Made by a program: the position numbers and the translations under genes. From positions 1 to 64,000 of the forward strand of contig NZ_JAINVH010000026.1 in assembly GCF_020400825.1 (NCBI RefSeq): 64,000 nucleotides of DNA, read 5' to 3'. Below, in pieces: positions 41,957-53,687 of the stretch. Source of the stretch: Streptomyces sp. HPF1205. Its GTDB lineage: Bacteria > Actinomycetota > Actinomycetes > Streptomycetales > Streptomycetaceae. The notes under the pieces were generated by a model. It saw only the letters and a list, made by a program, of their open reading frames with translations, was not told the DNA's origin and made no database searches. Within the stretch, counting starts at the first letter, position 1. Each line of letters begins with the position of its first letter.

Positions 41957-42658
41957 CTACGCCGCTCGCAGCGGCCAGTGCGGGTCGACCACGGCGTCGG
42001 CGGTGCCCTTGCGGCGCAGCCACGCCCCGAAGTCCTCGGCCCAGGCCGCGTACCACCCGGACTGGGACTCGTGCAGCTCGGCGGGGGCGGCGGCGCCGAC
42101 CTCCGGGAAGCGCACGGCTATCGCGCGGGCCACCCGCACCGCGGCCAGCGCGTCGGCGCCCGCCTCGTGGGCGCCTTCCAACGGCACCCCGTAGACCCGG
42201 CAGGCGGCCTCCAGGGTTCGCTTCCCGCGGCGGTACTTGTCCAGGGCGCGGTCCATCACCAGCGGGTCGATCACCGGCCCGGTCCGCCCGCCGGGGGCGA
42301 CCAGCGGGGGCAGCGCGTACCGCCGCAACTCCTCGTCGAGCAGGGTCAGGTCGAAGGGCGCGTTGTAGACCACGACCGGCACCTGGGCGGCCCAGTAGCC
42401 GCGCACCGCGTCGGCGATCTCGGCGGCGACCTCAGGGGCGGGACGGCCCTCGGCTGCCGCGCGCTCGGTGCTGACCCCGTGGATCGCCGTGGTCTCGGGC
42501 GGGATCGGCACCCCCGGGTCGGCCAGCCACTTCCGGTGCCGCACCGGCTCTCCCCCCTTGACCTCGGTGACCGCGGCGGTCACGATCCGTGCGTGCCGCG
42601 GATCCGTCCCCGTGGTCTCCAGGTCGAAGCCGACCAGCAGATCCTCGTGCCATGCCAT
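41957..42658 (-). CDS. DnaQ-like 3'-5' exonuclease (DEDDh)
   Basis: A 233-residue exonuclease. Motif I FDLETTGTD (Asp-x-Glu), motif II region VVYNAPFDLTLLDEEL and motif III HEAGADALAA with its upstream His define the DEDDh group, as in the epsilon subunit of DNA polymerase III or RNase T. It is a free-standing domain, so repair, proofreading in trans or RNA trimming are possible. AAGGAC precedes ATG 42658. Confidence 0.87.
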   Translation of the reverse strand: MAWHEDLLVGFDLETTGTDPRHARIVTAAVTEVKGGEPVRHRKWLADPGVPIPPETTAIHGVSTERAAAEGRPAPEVAAEIADAVRGYWAAQVPVVVYNAPFDLTLLDEELRRYALPPLVAPGGRTGPVIDPLVMDRALDKYRRGKRTLEAACRVYGVPLEGAHEAGADALAAVRVARAIAVRFPEVGAAAPAELHESQSGWYAAWAEDFGAWLRRKGTADAVVDPHWPLRAA

Positions 42659-42801
42659 GGCGAGTCCTTCCCACCCGATTCCCCCTGTGCCCTGCCATCA
42701 TCCCGTGCGCCACTGACAATTCCGCCGCCGCGGGATCTTCACGGGTGAATCGCAGGACGAAAGTTGACGCTCCCTCGGCAGATCCCCCCGGAGAACCACT
42801 T

Positions 42802-44046
42802 TCAGGACACCGGCCGCGAATCCCCCCAGATCCCCTCGAACTCCTCGCGGTACACCTCGAAGAGCCCGCTCTCCGCCGGCCGGTCGCTCTCCACCACCCG
42901 GCTGGAGGAGCCGCGCAGCACCATCACCGGCACTTCCATGCCGCGCGCCCGCCGCAGGTACGTCTGCACCACCGCCAGCCCGTCGCCGCCGTCCCCGGCG
43001 ATCAGGTAGGCGGTGAAGCGGGGCGTCTCGTCGTACACCTGGATCTCGAAGGCGCCCTGGTCGCGCAGCCGGGCACGGACCCGGCGCATGTGCATGATGT
43101 TCATCTCCACCGAGCGGCTCAGCTCACCGCGGCCCAGGCCCAGTTCGCGTTCGCGGCGGCGCACCGCGCTGCTGGCCGGATTGAGGAACAGCAGCCTGAC
43201 CCGGCAGCCGGACTCCACGAGCCGGACCAGCCGCCGCCCGGAGAAGTTCTGCACCAGCAGGTTCAGACCGATGCCCACGGCGTCCAGCCGGCGCGCGCCG
43301 GAGAAGAGGTCCTCGACCGGCAACTGGCGCTGCAGCCGCACCCGGTCGGGGTAGACGCCGATGACGTCGGAGTAGCGGTCGGCGACCAGCTCCTCCACCG
43401 CGTCCACCGGCAGCCGCTGAGCCGCCGTACGGGAGGGGCCCGCGCCCAGCAGCTCCAGCACCTTGGCCGAGGCGCGCTCGGCCTGGTCCAGCACCGTCCT
43501 GGACAGCGCCCGGTTGCGGGAGACGACGTGCCGGGCCACTTCCAGCTCGTCCAGGGCCAGTTCCAGCTCGCGCCGGTCGTCGAAGTAGGGCTCGAAGCAG
43601 GGCCAGTGCTGGACCACCAGTTCGCGCAGCTGCGGCAGCGTCAGGAAGCTGAGCACATTGTCGTCGGCCGGGTCGAGCAGGTAGCCCTTGCGGCGGCTCA
43701 CCTCCCGTACGGCCACCGCGCGCTGCACCCATTCGTGGCCCGCCGGGCCGGCCGCGGCGACCACCCACTCCTCGCCGTGCACCGGTTCGTAGATCGGGCG
43801 CAGCACGGCGTTCACCACGGACCGCAGCCGCTGCTCGACGAGATTCAGCCACACATATGCCCGGCCGGCCCTGGTGGCGCGGGTGCGCACCTCGGCCCAG
43901 ACGTCGGCGCCCCAGTCCAGTTCCGCTCCGATCTCCAGCGGCGCGGCGAGGGAGACCGCGCCTGCCGCCCCTTCGCCGCCGTCGGGGACGTGCCGGTCAC
44001 CCTGCTCACCACCACCCGGGAGCATCAGACCTCCGGACGTCTCCAC
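42802..44046 (-). CDS. SAV2148-family HEPN domain protein
   Basis: A 414-residue protein from GTG 44046 (GGGAGG 7 bases upstream; ATG 44025 with GGAGG is an alternative). After a Gly-rich lead, residues 31-200 match the SAV2148-type HEPN protein: LDWGADVWAEVRTRATRAGRAYVWLNLVEQRLR, then R83-PIYEPV-H90, an intact R-x6-H motif as in HEPN ribonucleases. The C-terminal part (LNLLVQNFSGRRLVRLVESGCRVRLLFLNP, DETPRFTAYLI) resembles sensor or PLD-like domains tied to such effectors. It is conserved and usually single-copy in Streptomyces to my knowledge. RNase activity is an inference. Confidence 0.82.
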   Translation of the reverse strand: METSGGLMLPGGGEQGDRHVPDGGEGAAGAVSLAAPLEIGAELDWGADVWAEVRTRATRAGRAYVWLNLVEQRLRSVVNAVLRPIYEPVHGEEWVVAAAGPAGHEWVQRAVAVREVSRRKGYLLDPADDNVLSFLTLPQLRELVVQHWPCFEPYFDDRRELELALDELEVARHVVSRNRALSRTVLDQAERASAKVLELLGAGPSRTAAQRLPVDAVEELVADRYSDVIGVYPDRVRLQRQLPVEDLFSGARRLDAVGIGLNLLVQNFSGRRLVRLVESGCRVRLLFLNPASSAVRRRERELGLGRGELSRSVEMNIMHMRRVRARLRDQGAFEIQVYDETPRFTAYLIAGDGGDGLAVVQTYLRRARGMEVPVMVLRGSSSRVVESDRPAESGLFEVYREEFEGIWGDSRPVS

Positions 44047-44321
44047 GTAACCGCCTCCCACCCCCCGTCCACGATCAAGGAAGGGTACAGCGGCGGGCAG
44101 GGCATCGCAGCCTTAACGACCCTACTTGACTACTACCGGACAACCTCATCACCTCCGCGGTCGCTGCCTGTTGTGGCTGTGTCACCCTCGGGTGGGACCG
44201 GATGGGAGGATGCCCCTTCGGCAAGGTAACTGCCGGACGGGCGGTCCGGGGCCTGTGAGCGCCAGAATGAACCGCACAGGAACAGCCGCCGTGTCCGGTA
44301 CGGGAGTGGAAGAGTCACGAC
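44047..44321. promoter_or_regulatory. divergent control region, HEPN gene / glgX
   Basis: The 275-bp gap holds the less GC-rich stretch 44110-44160, a likely promoter zone. TTGACT at 44126-44131 could serve as a -35 element for glgX. I find no clear palindrome. Confidence 0.35.
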
Positions 44322-46460
44322 ATGCAAGTCTGGCCGGGTCATTCGTACCCCCTCGGGGCCACCTTCGACGGGGCGGGGACGAACTTCGCCGTCTTCTCCG
44401 AGGTCGCCTCGCGCGTCGAGTTGTGCCTGCTGCACGACGACGGCTCCGAGACGGCGATCGAGCTGCGCGAGGCGGACGCCTTCGTGCGGCACGCCTATCT
44501 GCCGGGCGTGATGCCCGGTCAGCGGTACGGGTTCCGGGTGCACGGCCCGTACGACCCGCCCCGCGGTCACCGCTGCAACTCCGCGAAACTGCTGCTGGAC
44601 CCGTACGCCAAGGCGATAAGCGGCGACATGGACTGGGACGAGGCCGTCTACGGCTACCACTTCGGCGAGCCGGACTCCCGCAACGACCTGGACTCCGCCC
44701 CGCACACGATGACCTCGGTCGTGGTCAATCCGTACTTCGACTGGGCCGACGACCGCCCGCCGCGGATCGACTACCACAAGACGATCCTGTACGAGGCCCA
44801 CGTCAAGGGCCTGACGATGACCCACCCGGAGCTGCCGGAGGAGATCCGCGGCACTTATGCCGCGCTCGCGCACCCGGCGGTGATCGGCCATCTGGTGGAA
44901 CTCGGGGTGACCACCCTGGAGCTGATGCCGGTGCACCAGTTCATCCAGGACCACCGGCTGGTGGACGCGGGGCTGGCCAACTACTGGGGTTACAACACCA
45001 TCGGCTTCTTCGCGCCGCACCACGCGTACTGCTCGCTGGGCGACCGCGGCCAGCAGGTGCTGGAGTTCAAGACGGCGGTGCGCGCCCTGCACCGGGCCGG
45101 CATCGAGGTCATCCTGGACGTGGTCTACAACCACACGGCGGAGGGGAGCCACCTGGGCCCCACCTTGTCGCTGCGCGGCATCGACAACGCCTCGTACTAC
45201 CGGCTGGCGGGCGACAAGCGTTACTACATGGACACCACGGGCACCGGTAACTCGCTGCTGATGCGCAGCCCGCACGTGCTGCAAATGATCATGGACAGCC
45301 TGCGCTACTGGGTGACCGAGATGCACGTCGACGGCTTCCGCTTCGACCTGGCGGCCACCCTGGCCCGGCAGTTCCACGAGGTGGACCGGCTGTCGTCCTT
45401 CTTCGACCTGGTGCAGCAGGACCCGGTGGTCTCCCAGGTCAAGCTGATCGCCGAGCCGTGGGACGTGGGCGAGGGCGGCTACCAGGTCGGCAACTTCCCG
45501 CCGCTGTGGACGGAGTGGAACGGCAAGTTCCGCGACACGGTACGGGACCTGTGGCGGGGCGAGAGCGCCACGCTCGCGGAGTTCGGCTCCCGGCTGACCG
45601 GCTCCTCCGACCTCTACCAGGACGACGGCCGCCGCCCGCTGGCCTCCATCAACTTCGTCACCTGCCACGACGGGTTCACCCTGCGCGACCTGGTCTCGTA
45701 CAACGACAAGCACAACGAGGCCAACGGCGAGAACAACCAGGACGGCGAGAGCTTCAACCGGTCCTGGAACTGCGGCGCGGAGGGCGAGACCGACGACGAG
45801 GGGGTGCGCGCGCTGCGCGCCCGGCAGATGCGCAACTTCATCGCCACCCTGATGGTGTCGCAGGGGGTGCCGATGCTCTCGCACGGCGACGAGTTCGGCC
45901 GCACCCAGCGCGGCAACAACAACACCTACTGCCAGGACAACGAGCTGACGTGGGTGCGCTGGCCGGACAAGGCGGGCGGCACGGCGGAGGACGCCGAGGC
46001 CCTGCGCATGCACGACTTCCTGCGCTCCATGGTGTGGCTGCGCCGCGACCACCCGGTCTTCCGGCGCCGCCGCTTCTTCCACGGCCGGCCCGTGGAGGGC
46101 ACCCACGACGAACTGTCGGACATCGCCTGGTTCACCCCGGAGGGCCGCGAGATGACGCGCTCCGACTGGCAGGCCGCGCACGCCAGGTCACTGGTGGTCT
46201 TCCTCAACGGCAACGCCATCTCCGAGCCCGGCGCGCGCGGTGAGGCCGTCGTCGACGACTCCTTCCTGCTGATGTTCAACGCGGCGCCCCGCCCCCAGGA
46301 GTTCCTGGTGCCGGTCGACCACGGCAAGGAGTGGCACCTGGTGGTGGACACCGAGCGGCCCGACGGCGTGGCGCCCGGCACGGGCGAGCGGGTCCAGGCC
46401 GGCGACCGGCTGCTGCTCGCGGACCGCAGCATGGTGGTCCTGCGGCGTCCGGCGGACTGA
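44322..46460 (+). CDS. glgX: glycogen debranching enzyme GlgX/TreX
   Basis: A 712-residue GH13 isoamylase-type enzyme that cuts alpha-1,6 branches of limit-dextrin glycogen. N-terminal CBM48 (GATFDGAGTNFAVFSEVASRVELCL), then the TIM barrel: DVVYNHTAEG, the nucleophile Asp in DGFRFDLA, acid Glu in LIAEPWD and the transition-state Asp in TCHDGFT. GGAAGAG precedes ATG 44322. Followed by treY and treZ, it supplies linear maltooligosaccharides for trehalose synthesis. No glgP, glgB or glgE is in view. Confidence 0.94.
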   Translation: MQVWPGHSYPLGATFDGAGTNFAVFSEVASRVELCLLHDDGSETAIELREADAFVRHAYLPGVMPGQRYGFRVHGPYDPPRGHRCNSAKLLLDPYAKAISGDMDWDEAVYGYHFGEPDSRNDLDSAPHTMTSVVVNPYFDWADDRPPRIDYHKTILYEAHVKGLTMTHPELPEEIRGTYAALAHPAVIGHLVELGVTTLELMPVHQFIQDHRLVDAGLANYWGYNTIGFFAPHHAYCSLGDRGQQVLEFKTAVRALHRAGIEVILDVVYNHTAEGSHLGPTLSLRGIDNASYYRLAGDKRYYMDTTGTGNSLLMRSPHVLQMIMDSLRYWVTEMHVDGFRFDLAATLARQFHEVDRLSSFFDLVQQDPVVSQVKLIAEPWDVGEGGYQVGNFPPLWTEWNGKFRDTVRDLWRGESATLAEFGSRLTGSSDLYQDDGRRPLASINFVTCHDGFTLRDLVSYNDKHNEANGENNQDGESFNRSWNCGAEGETDDEGVRALRARQMRNFIATLMVSQGVPMLSHGDEFGRTQRGNNNTYCQDNELTWVRWPDKAGGTAEDAEALRMHDFLRSMVWLRRDHPVFRRRRFFHGRPVEGTHDELSDIAWFTPEGREMTRSDWQAAHARSLVVFLNGNAISEPGARGEAVVDDSFLLMFNAAPRPQEFLVPVDHGKEWHLVVDTERPDGVAPGTGERVQAGDRLLLADRSMVVLRRPAD

Positions 46461-46648
46461 GGCGGCGGCGGGAACGGGCCGTACGGCGGACCGCGGCGGC
46501 GGGCTGAGGCGGCGGCTGAGGCGGCGCGTCCCGGGGGCCGACCGGCTGCCCGGGGCGGATCGGCCCCGGGGCGGATCGGGGCGGATCGCGGCGCCGATCG
46601 GACCCGCCGGGCGCGCCATGGCGGCCGATTCGGGGTAGGGAGAAGGCC

Positions 46649-49138
46649 ATGACAGCACACTCCGCGACTCCCGCCGCGACCTACCGGATCCAGGTGCAGC
46701 CGCGCTTCACCTTCGCCGACGCCATGGTGATGGTGCCGTACCTCGCGGAGCTGGGCGTCACCCACCTGCACCTGTCGCCGGTGCTGGAGGCGGTGCCCGG
46801 CTCCACTCATGGGTACGACGTGGTGGACCACACGCGGGTGCGGGCGGAGCTGGGCGGCGAGGAGGGGCTGCGCGAGCTGTCCCGTACCGCCCGCCGGCAC
46901 GGGCTCGGGCTCGTCCTGGACGTCGTCCCCAACCACATGGCCGTCCCGGCGCCCGAGTACCTCAACGGCCCGCTGTGGGCCGTGCTGCGCGACGGTCCCG
47001 ACTCGCCCCGCGCTGCCTGGTTCGACATCGACTGGGCCGCCCAGGGCGGCAAGGTGCTGCTGCCGGTGCTCGGCGAGCCGCTGGAGGACGTCCTCGGCGA
47101 GCTGTCGGTCGTTGACGACGAGGCGGCCGGCGGCCGGGTGCTCCGCTACTACGACCACAGGTTCCCGCTGCGGCCCGGCACCGAGGACCTGCCGATGGCC
47201 GAGCTGACGGCGGCGCAGTGGTACCGGCTCGCGTACTGGCGCGAGGCCCGCACCGAGCTGAACTACCGGCGCTTCTTCACCATTTCCGACCTCGTGGCGG
47301 TCCGGGTGGAGCGGCCCGAGGTGTTCGAGGCCACGCACGCCACCGTGCTGCGGCTGCTGCGCGACGACGTCGTCGACGGGCTGCGGATCGACCATCCCGA
47401 CGGGCTCGCCGACCCGGCCGGCTACCTGAGGCGGCTCGCGGAGGCGACCGGGGGCCGCTGGACCATCGTGGAGAAGATCCTCCAGCGCGACGAGCGGCTT
47501 CCGGCCGATTGGGCGTGCGCGGGCACCACGGGCTACGACGCGCTCGACCGCGTCGACGGCCTGTTCACCGATCCCGCCGGGGTCGCGGACCTCGCCGCCT
47601 TCTACCGCGACTTCACCGCCGTCCCCGACGACCGCGGCGGCCGCTGGGAGGCGACCGCCCGCCGCGCCGCCTACCGCGTCGTCACCCGGGACCTGGCGGC
47701 CGAGGTCTCCCGGCTGGCACGCGCGGCGGCCCGCGCCCAGGAAGCGGGTACGGCGGCTCCGGCAGCCAGTGGCACGGTAAGGGCCGGCGATCAGTACGGC
47801 GCCCCTTACCCGCAGGGCGCCCTGGAGAACGCGCTGCGCGAACTGCTGGTGCGCGTGCCCGTGTACCGCCCGTACGTCCGGCCGGGTGTCCCGGCCTCCC
47901 CCGGCGACACCGCGCTGCTGGAGGAGGCCGCGCGGCGGGCCCGCGCGGCGGGCGGGCCGGAGGCGTCGGGGCCGCTGAACCTCGTACGCGACCTGGCGCT
48001 CGGCCGGCTGCGCGGCCCGGACGCCGACGACTTCACCGTACGCTTCGCCCAGGTCGCCTCCGCCCTGCACGCGAAGGCGGTCGAGGACTGCGCGTTCTAC
48101 CGCTACGTCCCGCTGCTGTCCCTGTGCGAGGTCGGCCGCGATCCGGCGCACCCGGCGACCACCCCTGAGGAGTTCCACGCCTACTGCGCCCGGATCGCGC
48201 GCGACCACCCGGCCACGGGGACGGTGCTGTCCACCCACGACACCAAGCGCAGCGCCGACCTGCGGCTGCGGCTCGCGGTGCTGTCCGAGCTGTCGGGCGC
48301 GTGGCGGGACTGGCTGTCCGGGCGGCGTGAGCACACGCAGCGGCTGGGCGGGCCGCCCGCGCCCGACCGCCACACCGAGTACACCGTCTTCCAGACGGCC
48401 GTCGGCCTGGGCTTCTGCGACGCCGACCGGCTCGTGCCGGCCGCCTTGAAGGCCGTCCGGGAGGCGGCCCTGCACACGACGTGGACCGAGCAGGACGAGG
48501 CCTACGAGAAGGCCGTCGCGGACTTCACCGGCAACGGCCCCTGCGGCCCGCAGGTCTACGACCTCGCCGAGTTCGGCCGCCGTCTGGATCCGTACGCCAC
48601 CGCCAACTCGCTCGGTGCCGCGCTGCTGCACCTGACCATGCCGGGCATCCCGGACGTCTACCAGGGCACGGAGTTCCCCGTCCACACCCTGGTCGACCCC
48701 GACAACCGGGGCCCGATGGACCGCCCGGCGGACGGTGTCAGGCGCTTCGGCGTCGACGAGACGCTGCGCCGCCTGCTGGACGGCGGCACCCCGCACAACT
48801 CCGACGAGGTGAAGCTGCGCCTGACGGCCGTGGCGCTGCGGCTGCGCCGCGACCACCCCGAGTGGTACGGGCCGGCGGCCTCGTACGAGCCGCTGCCCGC
48901 CCGGGGGCCCGCGGCGGCCCACTGCGTGGCGTTCGTGCGCGGCGGTGGCGCCCTCACCGCGGTGACCCGGCTCTCCCGCCGCCTTGAAGAGGCGGGCGGC
49001 TGGCGCGACACGGTCCTCCCGCTGCCGCAGGGCCGCTGGCACGACCGCCTTGGCGGCGGGGTGTACGAGGGCGAGGTGCCGCTGGCCGGGCTCCTGGCAT
49101 CGGGCGGCTCGCCCGCGGCGCTGCTCACCCGCGAGTGA
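46649..49138 (+). CDS. treY: maltooligosyltrehalose synthase
   Basis: An 829-residue GH13 intramolecular transglycosylase that turns the reducing-end alpha-1,4 bond of maltodextrins into alpha,alpha-1,1. Family marks: RIQVQPRFTFADAMVMVPYL, STHGYDVVDHTRVR, LDVVPNHMA, nucleophile in VDGLRIDHPDGLADP, IVEKIL with the acid Glu, LSTHDTKRSADLR with the third carboxylate, and MPGIPDVYQGTE near the end. Length fits the family. It lies 188 bp after glgX on the same strand. Confidence 0.95.
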   Translation: MTAHSATPAATYRIQVQPRFTFADAMVMVPYLAELGVTHLHLSPVLEAVPGSTHGYDVVDHTRVRAELGGEEGLRELSRTARRHGLGLVLDVVPNHMAVPAPEYLNGPLWAVLRDGPDSPRAAWFDIDWAAQGGKVLLPVLGEPLEDVLGELSVVDDEAAGGRVLRYYDHRFPLRPGTEDLPMAELTAAQWYRLAYWREARTELNYRRFFTISDLVAVRVERPEVFEATHATVLRLLRDDVVDGLRIDHPDGLADPAGYLRRLAEATGGRWTIVEKILQRDERLPADWACAGTTGYDALDRVDGLFTDPAGVADLAAFYRDFTAVPDDRGGRWEATARRAAYRVVTRDLAAEVSRLARAAARAQEAGTAAPAASGTVRAGDQYGAPYPQGALENALRELLVRVPVYRPYVRPGVPASPGDTALLEEAARRARAAGGPEASGPLNLVRDLALGRLRGPDADDFTVRFAQVASALHAKAVEDCAFYRYVPLLSLCEVGRDPAHPATTPEEFHAYCARIARDHPATGTVLSTHDTKRSADLRLRLAVLSELSGAWRDWLSGRREHTQRLGGPPAPDRHTEYTVFQTAVGLGFCDADRLVPAALKAVREAALHTTWTEQDEAYEKAVADFTGNGPCGPQVYDLAEFGRRLDPYATANSLGAALLHLTMPGIPDVYQGTEFPVHTLVDPDNRGPMDRPADGVRRFGVDETLRRLLDGGTPHNSDEVKLRLTAVALRLRRDHPEWYGPAASYEPLPARGPAAAHCVAFVRGGGALTAVTRLSRRLEEAGGWRDTVLPLPQGRWHDRLGGGVYEGEVPLAGLLASGGSPAALLTRE

Positions 49139-49427
49139 ACCGCCGCATAGGCGTCGCCTACCCGCGCCCACGCCCCGGCGTCTGGCGTCGGGCGCCCGGT
49201 GCCGGGCACGCGCCCTCCTCGCACCTGGCCGGTCGGCAGGACGATCGCACCCGAACGGGCGCCTTGCGGCTGCCGGGGAGGCGGCGCTCACCCGGAAGAG
49301 GGATTCGTCTCACCCGTCCGGGGTGACATGGGACCCGGGCCTGGGCAGGGATATGCCGGGGCATGACGGAGGATCGACCGGGCTTTGACCGGACCTTGAC
49401 CGCTGCTGGACCAGAGGGGAGCCGGGT

Positions 49428-51163
<1,736 letters not shown>

Positions 51164-51167
<4 letters not shown>

Positions 51168-51367
51168 CGCAGAGCGAAGCGCGGACCCAGGACCGGACCG
51201 CCCAGGAGCACATTGCCCAGGAGCAGGCCGACGGGCGGCGGGAACCGCCGCCGGCGGACTGCGTGCTGTGCGGCGAACCCACGGAGTACCCGGCGAGCAC
51301 CCGCGGGGCGACGCTGTGCCCGGTGTGCGAGTGGCAGGAGGCGCAGCGCACGGCCTGCTCGGGCTAG
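51164..51367 (+). CDS. small zinc-ribbon protein coupled to treZ
   Basis: A 67-residue protein from GTG 51164, overlapping the treZ stop (GTGA). It has a hydrophilic Gln/Glu/Arg lead and a C-x2-C...C-x2-C knuckle (CVLCGEPTEYPASTRGATLC, then PVC). The start is set by the overlap. No family is recognised; coupling suggests expression with trehalose synthesis but not necessarily a shared role. Confidence 0.7.
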
Positions 51368-51428
51368 GAGTCAGGAGCGCGGGCCGCGGCCGGGAGGCTT
51401 CACGATCTCGGACCCTCGGGCCGGACGC

Positions 51429-52328
51429 TCAGGTCGCCAGCAGCCGGGCGCGGGCCGCCGCCACGTCGAAGTCCGCCGGCGGGTAGGCGGGGCCGAGCTG
51501 TTCGAGATGTTCCAGCAGCAGCCGGCTCACCGCCCAGTTGCGGTACCACTTGCGGTCGGCCGGGACCAGGTACCAGGGCGCGGCCTGCGTCGAGCAGCGC
51601 TCCAGCACGGCCTCGTACGCCTGCTGGTACGCCGGCCACAGCGCGCGCTCGGTGACGTCGCCGGGGTCGAACTTCCAGTGCTTGTGCGGCTGGTCGAGCC
51701 GGGCGAGCAGCCGGTCGCGCTGCTCGGCGTACCCGATGTGCAGGAACACCTTGACCATGGTCACCCCCTCGTCGGCCAGCGACCGCTCGAAGCGGTTGAT
51801 GGCGGCGTAGCGGCGGCTCCAGGTGGCGCGCGGCACCAGGTCGTGGACGCGGGCGATCAGCACGTCCTCGTAGTGCGAGCGGTCGAACACCCCGATCTCG
51901 CCCGGGCCGGGCAGCGCTCTCCTGATCCGCCACAGGAAGGGGTGCGCGCGCTCCTCGGGCGTGGGCGCCTTGAACGCCGTGACCCGTACGCCGGTGGGGT
52001 TCAGCCCTGTGACGACGTGCTTGACGGTGCCGCCCTTGCCCGAGGTGTCCATGCCCTGCAGTACGAGCAGCAGCCGCCGGCCGTCCCCGGCCGTGCTCTG
52101 CGCGAACAGGCGCTCCTGCAGCGAGGCGAGGCGCTCGCGCGTCCGCGCGGTCTCGGCCTGTGCCCGCTTCTTGCCCGGCGCGCCGGGCGTCGCCCCGGTG
52201 TCGTACGCGGCCAGGCGCACCGGCCCGCCGCCGGGCGGAACGCGCAACCGCGACCGCAGACCGCCCCCGCTGCCCTTGTCCCCGCTGCCGCTGTCGCTCC
52301 TGTGCCCGCCCTGCTCGTCCCTGGCCAT
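51429..52328 (-). CDS. ppk2: PPK2-family polyphosphate kinase
   Basis: A 299-residue polyphosphate:nucleotide phosphotransferase. Walker A is GMDTSGKGGTVKHV, Walker B DRSHYEDVL, with the lid KAPTPEERAHPFLWR and the C-terminal W..P.DRKWYRNWAV block, all family hallmarks. It moves phosphate between polyphosphate and nucleotides. GGAGGAT precedes ATG 52328; the first about 45 residues are a disordered Gly/Ser tail. It converges on the treZ unit. Confidence 0.92.
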   Translation of the reverse strand: MARDEQGGHRSDSGSGDKGSGGGLRSRLRVPPGGGPVRLAAYDTGATPGAPGKKRAQAETARTRERLASLQERLFAQSTAGDGRRLLLVLQGMDTSGKGGTVKHVVTGLNPTGVRVTAFKAPTPEERAHPFLWRIRRALPGPGEIGVFDRSHYEDVLIARVHDLVPRATWSRRYAAINRFERSLADEGVTMVKVFLHIGYAEQRDRLLARLDQPHKHWKFDPGDVTERALWPAYQQAYEAVLERCSTQAAPWYLVPADRKWYRNWAVSRLLLEHLEQLGPAYPPADFDVAAARARLLAT

Positions 52329-52404
52329 GCCCCGATCCTCCGCCGGATCGGGTGCGGGGACCAGTGGCGTCCGGGCGCGGCCGGACGGGAGGGCCACCGG
52401 GCCG

Positions 52405-53508
52405 CTACCGCGCCAGGCGTCCCGCGTCGCGGGCCAGCGCGGTGAGCCGCGAGACGGCGCGGAAGTACTTCTTGCGGTAGCCGCCGGCCAGCATCTCCTC
52501 GGTGAACAGGCGGTCCAGGGCGACTCCGGAGGCCATGACGGGGATCTCGCGGTCGTAGAGGCGGTCGGCCAGGACCACCAGGCGCAGGGCGGTGGCCTGG
52601 TCGGTGACCTGCTCGACACCGCGCAGGAAGACGGCCTCGACGCCGTCGCAGAGGGCTCCGTAGCGGCTGGGGTGAACGGTGGCGAGGTGGGCCGCCAGCG
52701 CGCGGAAGTCGTCCAGGGCCGCGCCGGGAGTACGGTGGGCCGCCGCGTCGACCTGCTCGTCGGTGTACGGGGCCGGGGCCGCGGGCAGGCCGCGGTGGCG
52801 GTAGTCCTCGCCGTCGATCCGCAGCGAGGTGAAGCGGGCGGACAGTCCCTGGATCTCCCGCATGAAGTCGGCCGCGGCGAACCGGCCCTCGCCCAGCCGC
52901 CCCGGCAGCGTGTTGGAGGTCGCGGCCAGCCGCACCCCGGCGTCGGCGAGCCTGCCCAGCAGGGTGCTCACCAGGACGGTGTCGCCGGGGTCGTCCAGCT
53001 CGAACTCGTCGATGCACACGAGGCGATGGCCGCGCAGGGCCTCGACGGCCCGCTGGAAGCCGAGGGCGCCGACGAGGTTGGTCAGCTCGACGAAGGTGCC
53101 GAATGCTTTCTGCTCCCTGGGCGCGGGCGTGGCGTGCCACAGGGAGGCCAGCAGGTGGGTCTTCCCGACGCCGTACCCGCCGTCCAGGTAGACCCCGCCC
53201 GGCGTCGCCGCGGCGGCCCGCGGCTGCCGGCGGAACCACTTCTTCCGGCCCTGCTCCGGTCCGCCGGCCGACGAGGCGGCGAACGCCCGCAGCCGCTCCA
53301 CCGCCTCGGTCTGGCTGGGCCGCGCCGGGTCGGGCTCGTACGTCTCGAAGCGCACCGCGTCGAACCGCGGCGGCGGCACCATCTCGGCGACCAGCCGCCC
53401 CGCGTCCGCCCGCGGGGTCCGCTCGCTCAGGGCGACCGGCCGCACTGCGGCGCCGCCGGTCTCCCCGGCCGCCGCCCCGGTTTCCGAACGTTCGAGAGAG
53501 GTCGTCAC
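52405..53508 (-). CDS. zapE: ZapE/AFG1-like AAA+ ATPase
   Basis: A 367-residue P-loop ATPase from GTG 53508 (start uncertain; GGGAGG is only 2 bases away, and the frame is open to 53541). Walker A is LDGGYGVGKTHLL and Walker B LVCIDEFELDDPGDT, with RLAATSNTLPGRLGEGRF and FTEEMLAGGYRKKYFRAVSRL downstream, as in the ZapE/LACE1 family. ZapE assists division-ring function in proteobacteria; in actinobacteria its role is not settled. It lies 76 bp upstream of ppk2 on the same strand. Confidence 0.85.
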   Translation of the reverse strand: MTTSLERSETGAAAGETGGAAVRPVALSERTPRADAGRLVAEMVPPPRFDAVRFETYEPDPARPSQTEAVERLRAFAASSAGGPEQGRKKWFRRQPRAAAATPGGVYLDGGYGVGKTHLLASLWHATPAPREQKAFGTFVELTNLVGALGFQRAVEALRGHRLVCIDEFELDDPGDTVLVSTLLGRLADAGVRLAATSNTLPGRLGEGRFAAADFMREIQGLSARFTSLRIDGEDYRHRGLPAAPAPYTDEQVDAAAHRTPGAALDDFRALAAHLATVHPSRYGALCDGVEAVFLRGVEQVTDQATALRLVVLADRLYDREIPVMASGVALDRLFTEEMLAGGYRKKYFRAVSRLTALARDAGRLAR

Positions 53509-53687
53509 GGCCTCCCACCGTACTCCGTTCGGAGGTGTCACCCGTCACCCGTGTGGCGCACCCCACTCAGGGCCGACCCGGGCGGGGCGAGGGCGGCGGG
53601 GCGAGGGCGGCGGGGCGGGCGGCGGGCGGCTCGCGGCACCGTGCCCGCACCGGGCGCGGGCCCCGCGGCGCGTGCCACACTGCCCGC

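Noticed and set aside
45926-49291. Long minus-strand frame opposite glgX and treY
   Set aside because: Antisense shadow of two strongly recognised GH13 genes, with no family features of its own.
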